Source: Selaginella moellendorffii
Lineage: Eukaryota; Streptophyta; Lycopodiopsida; Selaginellales; Selaginellaceae
Assembly (NCBI RefSeq): GCF_000143415.4
Contig: NW_003314413.1
Coordinates: forward strand, 66,832 to 130,831
Reading direction: 5' to 3'
DNA: 64,000 nt
Position numbers and translations under genes: made by a program. Below the pieces are notes generated by a model. The model did not search any database. It was given only the letters and a program-made list of their open reading frames with translations, and had not been told where the DNA came from. Below are positions 41,006 to 51,161 of this stretch, in pieces; within the stretch, counting starts at the first letter, position 1, and every line of letters begins with the position of its first letter.

Positions 41006-42448
41006 TCAATTGCTGTAGTAGCTATAGTCTTTAAGATCGGGCTGGAACCTTCGAAAGAGCTCGTTTCGGAACAAGTTCTTCATCGCAAGTCTCTTCATGT
41101 AGATGGGAACGAGTCGGTTTCGTCCACCTTCTGGAGCTGGGAACAAGTACGCGTGGCCGTCTCCCAAGAGTGGTTGGAACGTGAAGGAGTTGTGAATAAG
41201 CGTTCCCCATCCGAAGTTCACCTCGAAGATCGGGAAGTTGACCATACTCGTGCTCTGCACGTCGCCTCCAGAGTAGAAGTCGCAGGCAAAACCGATGTCT
41301 CTGTCGTTCTTCTGAAGCTCAATCTCCATCCAGTCTATCACCGACTTGAGGTACTCCGTCGTTGTGGCTGAGAGGTCGTCGTAGATGAGCTTTGCAGCGT
41401 AGGAGACGTGCTTGTTCTTGATGTCCCCGGCTTTCGCTGCTAATGACGAAATATGAGCCGTGTTTCCAAAGAAGCCGCGAGGAAGAGGTGGCTGCCAGCG
41501 CTGTCTGCAGCTTATCGGGTAGACATATCGAGTTGTGGTGTCGTCCGGGAGCTCTCTGGCTTCGGTCATCACCTTCCAGGTGAATGCCGCCATTGCAACG
41601 AAGCTGGAGGCTTCGACCTTCCAAGGACCGTTTCTGACCTCCTGGATGATTGCGTCCACCTGTTGAGCTGTGAACCTGAAGGTGATAGCTTGGTATGGCG
41701 ATGGAGCTCCTTCCTCAAAGATCTGATAGTTGCTGCTGAGAGAGCCTTCAACCTTGGGAACTGAAATGTAGTCCTTAATGGGAATACTCACCACTGGTGG
41801 ATCTCTGGCTTTCATCAGGTGATTTGCAAACACTGGCGGAGTTGACACTGGAAGATGCGTATGAAGTTCCGACCATGATTTTACAAACTCCATCGCAGCC
41901 CAGCCATCGTGAATTGCATGGGCCATACTAAATCCCAGAGCGATCCCTCCACACTTGAAGAGGGTAGCCTGGAAATAAAATCAGCGAAGTTTCGAGTCTA
42001 TTAATTTTACCTGAGTTCGTATGAGTGGAGCGGTGTTGTAGTCCGCTATGATTGTATCTTCAAATGTCAGCTTGGCTTCTATGGTGCAATCCTTGATGTC
42101 TTCCCAGTCATCGAATCTTGCCTCGGTAACTGCCTCGCGAAAAATAACTCCCTTGTCATTCAGCTCGACTTCGAATCTGTTATTCTCGTTCTTCACCAGC
42201 CTCCCCGCGAGAGCTGGATAGTAAATCAATAACCTCGACAATGAGTCCTTCAATCCTTTGAAAAAAGCATCCTGGTCTTGAATCAAATGATCCGAAGCTG
42301 GCTTGAAGTACCACACGGTGTTCATGTACCACTGGCCTGTAAACACCTGATCTAAATTCGAAAGGAAACGTCGTTCCTGAATTGGTGTTGGAGATGCCGG
42401 GACGATAACAGAGGTGGACTTCAGATCGACTCCCCATAGAGCTCCCAT
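41006..42448 (-). CDS. BAHD acyltransferase, copy A (variant NFGWG motif)
   Basis: Two exons on the minus strand (42011-42448 and 41006-41968), 466 aa, starting 'MGALWGVDLKSTSVIVPASP'. It is a BAHD transferase of the HCT-like group: 'YYPALAGRLVKNENNRFEVE', the catalytic HxxxD motif as 'AHAIHDGWAA', and the structural DFGWG motif near the C-terminus. Here that motif reads NFGWG (codon AAC at 41216-41218), whereas copy B has the normal Asp. BAHD enzymes move acyl groups from CoA thioesters to alcohols or amines, for example hydroxycinnamoyl groups to shikimate. The acceptor cannot be predicted. Very similar to copy B at 46550-48005; both are preceded on the left by a HEMA fragment. Confidence 0.92.
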
Positions 42449-45400
42449 TCTCTCTTGAATTCGCGAAAGGGTTGAACCACGCTTTATCGAAGGCTATATG
42501 ATGGCTGTTGCAAGTTTAATTTTTTTTGGAGCATCGTTTTCCAGTCACATAGGTCAAAGGATCTTCGCTTGAAGAGTGGGTGTTGTCGCTTCTAGCATGC
42601 AAATTAAGATTCGCAGCCATGACAAATCAAGCTCATCTATCTTGATCAGGACAACTCTACCATGCTAATTTAACGCGTTCTCCGTTTATCGGCACTCGCT
42701 CTTGGCCCCTTTGACCAACTGCGTCCACTAAGGAGATCAAGGCGCTTTTCCTTCCTAGCAGGCTTTCAAAAATTTGCTTATGCTATGTTTCTTAAGATTA
42801 AGCTTTATGCCTTATCTTTTTTCCATTAACTGTTTTGCCTATATGTACAATATAACAGTGCAAATAGTTGTCAACCATAGATACAAGTGACCTGCTCAAA
42901 ATTCATATTATTTAATGCATTATTGATTTGAACAAGTTTAAGCACACGTAAGTGACGAGAAGTGCCTGTCACTTTTTACTTCATCAACCCATTTTTAATA
43001 TCAGCAGCACCTCCATCATGCTCACCTGAAATTTTTTTAAATCATGTCAATGTTGAAATTCTTGAAGTGCTGTCCAATTTGCTAAAAAGAAACTCTTGAT
43101 TTGAATTGTTCAGCACAACCATCACTTCAAATGTAGTGTCTCTTGTAAATAACTCCTTGTTTTAGCAACCAAAAGTGATAGTATTTGAGGCAATGTCGAA
43201 CAAATACATTTCTTGTCATTGTCATTAGCGTTTGACAAGTAAAAATGAAAGTACTTTTTCACTTAGTCACTTCTTGGAATACATAAGTGTACCAAAATGT
43301 TTCCTTGCTCATTCTCCCAGTGCCTAGATTGCACTTTCCATGAAGCTATAGTTTTTGGTGAAGTCAAGAATAAAAACTATAATTTCAATTCGAAAGTTAG
43401 TAAGATATATCAAAAGCTATTGCTTGCCACTTAGTTCAAAAGTTGTGTCAAAAACTTAATAGTATTTACTTTTAACTCATATATCAAGTTTTCTAAAATG
43501 GTTTCCACTTCTGAAAACAGTAGTTTTCTCAAAACTTTCATCTTGCCTCTTGCTTTCAATTGCTCCATTTGAACATCTTTTTAATTTTGATAAATTGTCT
43601 CTATTTGATCTTGTAGTTGCTTTCTGTTTCAAACTACTTTGGACAGAGACACCACAAATGTTATATTGTTAGTAGATACAATTTGGATTGTGCCATTCAA
43701 TCAAACCTCCAGCATCACAAATGCAAATCTTCTAAAATTCTAAAAGGTTGTTTGGTGTTTTCACCTTTGCTTCACATTCTTTTCCTGGTCCATATAGCTC
43801 GCATTTGCAATTGCAACCATTATGAGGACCTCACTTGTCAAGCCTTAGTTTCTGCAAACCTTGAATGATGTACTTCATCTTCATGTGATCAATACAACAA
43901 CATATGTTGCATTCAATTATCAGCTTCATAAATTGGAACTACAAAAGAGAGAAACTATAAGTGAAGCTCAAAGTTGATTTCACTTTACAAACTAATAACA
44001 CAGTAAAAGTGTAATGAACTAAACACCACTCACAATCACAAATGCAATTAAGTGGTGGGAAGTGAGTGAGTTTCAAGTGAAAGTGATGCAGAGTCCTAAA
44101 AATTAAGTGAGTCTAAGTGAAAATCAAAGGTGCCAGTAAAATCAAGTGAATATAAGTTAAAATAGAGTATAAATTTAGAAATCTAATAGTGAGAAGCAAG
44201 AGGATATATGTGAATCAAACTGAATAGGTAAGTGATTGTAATTGCAATTTATTTCCAACCAGTGCATCAAATGTTCCTTGTAAACTCCATGGGACACTCT
44301 ATGTTGACAAATGTCCTTCCTATTTGGCAACATGCAAATGTTACAAATTCAGAAATCATGTATCACTTCCTTGATCTCAAATAGTATCTCATTTAAATAC
44401 TTCTTCTATCTATCTATTGTTTACAGCAAGTGAAGAAATCAAAACTCTCATAAATTTGAGTTAATCCATGAAGTTTGCTCTTTTATTCAGGTTGAAAGTG
44501 GCTGAGGACTATCTCCTTATAGAGATTAAGATCACTCTTAGTGAGCCCTGTGTACAAAGAAAAATTAAAATATATTAGAAATTTTACTGATGGATGAAAG
44601 CTAGATATAACATGGAAAAAGTTCTGTATGTGTAGAACCAAGCCAAGAATCTTACATTGAGTGGTGAGGGAGAATGTAAAGGTGAAGTTCTTGAATATAC
44701 AAGCTATATGGTTGGCAATTCTTTGCTTTGCACAAAATGATGGTTATGACCTTGAAATTGTCACAACTACAACACTTCTTGAGTTGTCACTCACACTTTC
44801 AATTAGTGCTGCTGCTCACTATACTGGGAGGCAATCACTTGGCAGCACAACAAGTCTTGGAGAAGTGCAAGAAAACTTTAGCCAAAACTATGAGATTCTT
44901 TGGGCTAATAGCTAAGATTCTAACTTATAAGGCCCAAATTAAAAAAAAAGTGATATGTATACCCATCTGATCAAATACAAACTATCAACAAATCAATAAA
45001 CTTATCTACCACTAAACACTTTTCTTGGTACCTGTTTCATGCTTTTACCCTAAACTTCTCTTCTCTTTTACAATATTAAATATAATAATAACAATAGTAT
45101 TTTTTATGATGTTGAACATTTCAATTTATATCTTTTTTATTTAGCTAATAATGAATTACCTTTATCGTCATTTCTTATTTACATTAGATTGATATTTTCT
45201 TAGCCCTTAAAAAAAATATTTATCACCTTTTGATAAATATTTTATAGCTTCTACACATGTGCCACTGAAGAGCATGAGTAGTTAATTGGTTAGTGGTTTA
45301 CTTTGTGTTCTTCTCATATCCTCTAATGAACCATGCCACGGTCTGGATTTTGGGGGAGCTAAGTAGTGCCACCTGATCCCGATCCGTGGGCAGTCAAAGA

Positions 45401-46004
45401 ATTTGAGCCCCGTGAGCATGGACTGGGAAATGATTCTGCCAGAAAACTCAAAAGACTGATATGCGACCCACATCAACTGGAAGTTGAACGGGGAGATATT
45501 GCCGACCACGAATTCCGCAGGAGGACTAACTGAAATTAAAGTCTACATGTTTATGATATAGATGTGTTCTATCGAGCAGTCCTCTTGTATACAGGCTTGA
45601 CTGGCTGGTTGACTTTTGTCACTCTACTTGCCAATCTTACAAAAACATAAAGCAAAATCCTTAATCTAAACCAGTTGCAGGCAGGGAAAACAGATTTTCA
45701 CAAGCTGGTCCTGGGTTACTCTGGAAAAAAGTGGAGCAGCTTGTTTGAAAACAATAATGCTCGTCTGGACGCTCTTGCCAGACGTGGTCGCCGGCTTGAA
45801 GAGTGACGACCTGCAGCAATTGGGACGAAACAAATGTCGCGTCACGTAAAACAAGCTTTTTTCGGTCATGAAGGTTTACGCATCAGATATCTTTGATAGC
45901 AAGGAGTTCGTTTCATTGTTATGAAGCATTCGTGGAGTCGAATACGTTCCTTGTGATGCAAAAGCGTCAAAGAGTGGTTCGCGGGCTCGGTGCTGCTTGT
46001 ATTT
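42449..46004. other. Long AT-rich spacer, no gene supported
   Basis: Mostly AT-rich DNA without convincing ORFs. Two GC-richer islands (about 45280-45540 and 45670-45870) read open on the minus strand for 60-80 codons and have exon-like edges. They match no family I recognise and do not join into a gene. A transposon remnant is possible, but no terminal repeats or transposase motifs were seen. Confidence 0.5.
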
Positions 46005-46009
46005 CAGCG

Positions 46010-46440
46010 TGCGCTTGGTGGCAGTGATGAAAGTTGCGAGCTATGGAGGGGCTCAAGTCGTGATCGTCGGTGCTGGAAAAGATGTACAAGCTGCTCGTCA
46101 AAGGCTGCACTCGGCTGAGCGACGTTGTCTTCACGAGCACAGCACTCTTCTACAAAGGTAACGCTGGGAAGATCCCCACTGCTCCTTTGGAAACCAGGTT
46201 CTTCATCGACATCTCGGTTCCTCGGCGTCAAGCTCTACAATGTAGACGACTTGAAAGAGGTGGTGGCCGCCAACCAGGACGAGAGGAGGAAAGCCATGGA
46301 GGCCCAGACCATCATCGAGGAGGAGCTGGGGAGAATTATAAAGAAGCTGGGAGCTTACACGGAGAGAATCCGGATGAGCGAGCTGACGACCCCCACCTAC
46401 AGAAACGGCAGATCGAACGCACACGGCACTGATACGCGTG
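46010..46440 (+). pseudogene. Decayed HEMA fragment 2
   Basis: A GC-rich block clearly derived from HEMA exon 3. It includes 'gtgatgaaagttgcgagcta', 'caagtcgtgatcgtcggtgc', 'gacgttgtcttcacgagcac', 'aggttcttcatcgacatctc', 'gacgacttgaaagaggtggt', 'gaggcccagaccatcatcga' and 'aagaagctgggagcttac', in the same order as 38410-38990. Several internal deletions, some out of frame, and loss of the rest of the gene make it a pseudogene. It is better preserved than fragment 1, so this duplication is younger or less eroded. Confidence 0.9.
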
Positions 46441-46549
46441 CCTTGGATTACTCGTAGAAAAACTTCATATGAAATCAAAGTTGTACACGAGCACATCGTC
46501 AGTGTCCAATCCAAACACGTACCTCTTATACAATGGATGGTTGTTCCTC

Positions 46550-48005
46550 TCAATCGCTGTAGTAGCTATAGTCTTTAAGACCGGGCTGGAACCTTCGAAA
46601 GAGCTCGTTTCGGAACAAGTTCTTCATCGCAAGTCTCTTCATGTAGATGGGAACGAGTCGGCTTCTTCCACCTTCTGGAGCTGGGAACAAGTAGGCGTGG
46701 CCGTCTCCCAAGAGTGGCTGGAACGTGAAGGAGTTGTGAATAGGCGTTCCCCATCCAAAGTCCACCTCGAAGATCGGGAAGTTGACCATACTCGTGCTCT
46801 GCACGTCGGTTCCAGAGTAGAAGTCGCAGGCAAAACCGATGTCTCTGTCGTTCTTCTGAAGCTCAATCTCCATCCAGTCTATCACCGACTTGAGGTACTC
46901 CGCCGTTGTGCACGAGAGGTCGTCGTAGATGAGCTTTGCAGCGTAGGAGACGTGCTTGTTCTTGATGTCCCCGGCTTTAGCTGCTAACGACGAAAGATGA
47001 GCCGTGTTTCCAGCAAAGCCGCGAGGAAGAGGTGGCTGCCAGCGCTGTCTGCAGCTTATCGGGTAGACATATCGAGTTGTGCTGTCGTCCGGGAGCTCTC
47101 TGGCTTCAGTCATCACCTTCCAGGTGAATGCTGCCATTGCAACGAAGCTGGAGGCTTCGACCTGCCAAGGACCGCTTCTGACCTCCTGGATAATTTCGTC
47201 CACCTGTTGAGCTGTGAACCTGAAGGTGATAGCTTGGTATGGCGATGGAGCTCCTTCCTCAAAGACCTCATAGTTGCTGCTGAGAGAGCCTTCAACCTTG
47301 GGAACTGATATGTAGTCCTTAATGGGAACACTCACCACTGGTGGATCTCTGGCTTTCATCAGGTGACTTGCATACACCGGAGGAGTTGACAGTTGAAGAT
47401 GCGTATGAACTTCCGACCATGACTTTACAAACTCCACCGCAGCCCAGCCATCGTGAATTGCATGGGCCATACTAAATCCCAGAGCGATCCCTCCACACTT
47501 AAAGAGGGTAGCCTGGAAAGAAAATCAGCGAGCTATACAAGCAGAAGGTTCGAGTCTATTCATTTACCTGAATTCGTACGAGTGGAGCACTGCTGTAGTC
47601 CGCTATCACTGTATCTTCAAATGTCAGCTTGGCTTCTACTGTGCAGTCCTTGATGTCTTTCCAGTCATCGAATCTTGCCTCGGTAACTGCCTCGCGAAAA
47701 ATAACTCCCTTGTCATTCAGCTCGACTTCGAATCTGTTATTCTCGTTCCTCACCAGCCTCCCCGCGAGAGCTGGATAGTAAATCAATAACCTCGACAATG
47801 AGTCCTTCAATCCTTTGAAAAAAGCATCCTGGTCTTGAATCAAATGATCCGAAGCTGGCTTGAAGTACCACACGGTGTTCATGTACCACTGGCCTGTAAA
47901 CACTTGATCTAAATTCGAAAGGAAACGTCGTTCCTGAATTGGTGTTGGAGATGCCGGGACAATAACAGAGGTGGACTTCAGATCGACTCCCCACAGAGCT
48001 CCCAT
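46550..48005 (-). CDS. BAHD acyltransferase, copy B
   Basis: Two exons (47568-48005 and 46550-47512), 466 aa, the same length and intron position as copy A. The HxxxD motif ('AHAIHDGWAA') and DFGWG motif ('FEVDFGWGTP') are both intact, so this copy looks fully active. The frame is open upstream of the chosen ATG to 48236, but that part overlaps the ARC6 3' coding region on the same strand. The ATG at 48005 matches the start of copy A. Only 112 bp separate it from the ARC6 stop codon, so its promoter must be very short or lie inside ARC6. The acceptor is unknown; an HCT-like role is only a family-level guess. Confidence 0.93.
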
Positions 48006-48117
48006 TTTCTTGGCTACCTCTTGAGATTCAGCCCGAAGAAAGAAGGTTGAATGCCTTCTCTTTATCAAGCTGCATATGGTGGTTGTCCCATGTTCAGTAT
48101 TCCGGTGAAGGTCCATG

Positions 48118-50573
48118 TCATGTACGAAGTACAGCACCATCAGTAATTCTCCAGCCATTATCTCCGTAATGAAGTTCATATCTTGTAGTGTAAGAGCTTT
48201 TGTATGAATCGTTGCGTTGGGGATTGTTGCTATCATAGAGCCGAGCAGTTTCTTGAAGAGTGGCCTCCACCATAGCTCGTCTACCGTCCTCGCTAATAGT
48301 CACACTGTCTATATTGATCTCCAGAAGCTTGTATTCCCAATACCATCCATGTTTTGCTACTTCGACAGCCCGATCAGTCCAGCTCTTCAGCATCTGGCCG
48401 TCGAGTATCTGCTCACAGACAGTACCAATGTTATTAGTACGCAAGCAAGAGCATATATCCACATGTACCTCGTTAAGTTGAGTGATGGCACGGGTCACTC
48501 CAAGCGCCTTGGCTTTTGCGGCCTGCCATTTTCGTATCAACTGCTCTGCTAGCCTTGCATCCATTCTTAAGACCTCCTTCTGTTCGGTTGTACCTACAGG
48601 TAAGAAAACAATCGAAAAAAGCTCCACCCAATCTGCACACAACATACCTTTCCTTAAAGTCACCGCAGACGTAAGTGCTGGCACGAGAGGTGCCACTCTC
48701 CAGCTTTTGAGGACCTTCTGGAAGGGTGGATAACTGACGCTTGCGATTGCCAGCCCTCCAAACACAGCAGCAATGCAGGCGATCTGCAGAGGTAGTAAAC
48801 GGTTGCTTGAATGCTTAGTAACACCTTCTCCGAGACGTGCAATAGCAGCAGCAGCCTCTTGTGGAAAGCTTCCTTTCTCAAGCTTTTCCAGGTATCCAAG
48901 CACCTCTGCATCGTCGTAGTAGTCACTTAGAGACACGTGAAAGTCTGCCGTTTCTCGAAAGTTTGTAAAAACCTCCTCGGCTAACCAGCTTTCCAACAAT
49001 TTGCAAAGCCCTGGAAGCAGGTCACTGTCCCCGTTGCCATCTGTGCCTGATAACACAAAATCTGCGACTTCGGGACACCTATCTGGAGAGTTGACATCGT
49101 TCAGCCCGAGGAAAGTTTTGCAGTTCTCCACTTCCCCAAGCAAAAGAGCGGATAGAGCCCGTCCAAGCATCACATCTCTTTGCTCGTCCGTAATAAGATG
49201 ATTGTCATTTCTGTCACGCAAGCTCTGGTGCAGCTGAGTGAACAAGCTTCCACCCTCTTGAATCAGCCGAGGCTTCTTCGTCTTAAATCCTTCAGCAACA
49301 TGCGCTAAAGCGGCCGAGTAGATCTCAAGCTTCTCTGCTGGTATATTCGTAGGAGTCTCTGTGAACAGCGCCACCTTGATGAATAAAGCTGTCAATTAGA
49401 AATAAATCACACTGAAGAATAAGTTTGGGTAAAAATGAAGTACCTGCTCGCATGCAGTCATGCGAGATAGTGCCTCTTTCATGAATTGCTCACGCGTGTA
49501 TCCTCCCACTGGTGCCATTAGACCTCCTTCGCCAGCGGTCCAGAGAATGTTACGGACTTCTTGAAGCCCTTCCGAACGTTGCGACTTGTGTTCTTCGTCA
49601 AGAGGCAGCGCAAGGAGCTCCAAAACACAGCGAGGTGTGATCTCTTCTAGAGTCTCGTATACTTCTTCCTGTAAAGACGGTGCTAGCATATTTCCTCCAG
49701 CCTGCCAAAATCAGTATTTAGAAAGTGGAAAGATAAATAAAAAAGACTAAGCATACCTGTAGAAGCCTCAAAGCCCCGTTCAGCATGTCACAACTTCGAA
49801 TGACGGCAGGAGGATTTTCAGTCATTGCCTCCCTTGATAACTCAACATAAGCCAAAGCCGTCACGAGCACAACATCTTGCTTAAATGGCTTCTTCAAATT
49901 CTCATCGAGTAGAGCTTCACCGACTTGCAAAACCACTTCGGCCTCGCCCGCTTCTTGAAGAAGGCACAATGCTGCTGGTATCTGCAAAATTGCGTCAGTC
50001 GAGGACGAGAACAAACACTAGATTTTTTTACTTACTTTGCTCCAAGGAACTTCCACAACCAGAGTTCCAGCCTCGTCTTCTTTCAAGCCACGGTCATACT
50101 CGTCACGAAGATCTCTGTCAGCCAGTGTATCACACGCGACTTTTAAGATTTGCTGTCGCGCTTTCAGAAGCTCCACGCTGAATCCCTCCGTGGGAGGGTT
50201 GCTTACGCGAGCTTCGTATGCTCTCATCACAGCATCGGTGGAGAAATGTGGCTCTGCTCCAAGAATCTTTATCAGACAAAAAACGTCATCACCACAAAGA
50301 CTACTTTGGAAGAAAATAAAGAGTTTGTCTCACTTGGTAGTAGTCGATGGGAAGCTGCATGGATTTCTCGGCATTTCTCAGCGCCACGGAAGGCTGAGCC
50401 TGTGCTAGAGCACAAATCACCGATACTTTACTTCGCTTTTGCAAGCGCAGAGGATTGCTCGTCGCAATGCCCGCTTCTAGACTCTGGCCAGCAATCCTGG
50501 ACGGCAATGCGCGCACTGGAGCCCGAGGCTTGCTCTCGGGGCGGCTTCCAAATGCAGGAGCAGCGATCGACAC
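48118..50573 (-). CDS. ARC6: ARC6-type chloroplast division protein
   Basis: Five exons (50334-50573, 50036-50266, 49757-49981, 49444-49701, 48118-49374), 736 aa. Residues 1-65 form a Ser/Ala/Arg-rich transit peptide. A J-domain-like region follows ('LPIDYYQILGAEPHFSTDAV', without HPD, as usual for ARC6). Next is a long helical stromal part and one transmembrane segment ('LLPLQIACIAAVFGGLAIAS'). The intermembrane-space domain ends in 'QILDGQMLKSWTDRAVEVAK', 'DSVTISEDGRRAMVEATLQE' and 'YTTRYELHYGDNGWRI'. ARC6 spans the inner envelope membrane, tethers the FtsZ ring on the stromal side and binds PDV2 outside. The length is a little under the roughly 800 aa of Arabidopsis. ARC6 fits better than PARC6 by overall pattern, but I could not test this. 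Confidence 0.93.
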
Positions 50574-51095
50574 CTGCGCCGCGAGGAATGTAAACCCTAC
50601 CTCGGAGAATCACAAGAAATACCTGGACGCGAGCCGCCTGGCAGGGCGCCATGGAAATTCCACCCCTGTGATTTCCAATGAGCTCCACCGCTACCGCTCC
50701 AATCGATCGATCATGAGCCGCTAGCTCACACTGGTCTTCTCTCTTTCAAACACATCCGTTGGATAGCCAGTTCGACATTCCTCCGCGTAATTCCCGCCTC
50801 GCTGGCAAAATCGAAACCGTTGAACTGTGGTAAACTCGGCGGTTAACCAACGGCTGTGACGTGGAGGGTAAAGTAAAGAGCCATGTCATAGCGAAGTTGG
50901 TTGCCGCCAAGCGAAGAGCGAGAGACGTGACTGTACCCGCTAGGGTTTATCGGGATGATTTCGCGAGGAGGAGGTTTGTGGCATTGCTCGATCCAGAGAG
51001 AAAATGCGAGCTATCGGTGTGATCTGTGGAGAAATCTCTAGAGGTTTCCATGCTGAAATGCCGGCAGCTGCGATGCGTCTGAGAATTCCAAGAGA
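50574..51095. other. Divergent intergenic region, ARC6 and LRR gene
   Basis: 522 bp between start codons of opposite-strand genes, probably containing both promoters. 'gctagggttt' near 50940 resembles a plant 5' UTR/telo-box-like element (AAACCCTA on the other strand). A small ORF at 50955 ends at a stop before the LRR frame. Confidence 0.45.
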
Positions 51096-51161
51096 ATGAG
51101 GATAGAGGGAAGATCAAGCTCTGAGAATTCCAAGAGAATGAGGATAGAGGGAAGATCAAGC
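51078..51161 (+). repeat. 42-bp exact tandem duplication at LRR gene start
   Basis: Two consecutive, apparently identical 42-nt units begin 'tctgagaattccaagagaat'. 42 is a multiple of three, so the duplication adds 14 codons in frame. The start ATG of the LRR gene lies inside the first unit, and a second copy of the same ATG lies in the second unit. Confidence 0.9.

Noticed and set aside
43000-44300. Repeated 'aagtgag/caagtga'-like words suggesting a CRISPR-like or satellite array
   Set aside because: No regular period or constant unit length; the words are scattered in AT-rich DNA.
45282-45869. Two exon-like minus-strand segments in the BAHD spacer
   Set aside because: They have plausible exon edges but no family match and no consistent joining, so they are described only as part of the spacer.
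48006-48236. In-frame 77-residue N-terminal extension of BAHD copy B
   Set aside because: It overlaps ARC6 codons in another frame and is absent from copy A, whose start matches the ATG at 48005.
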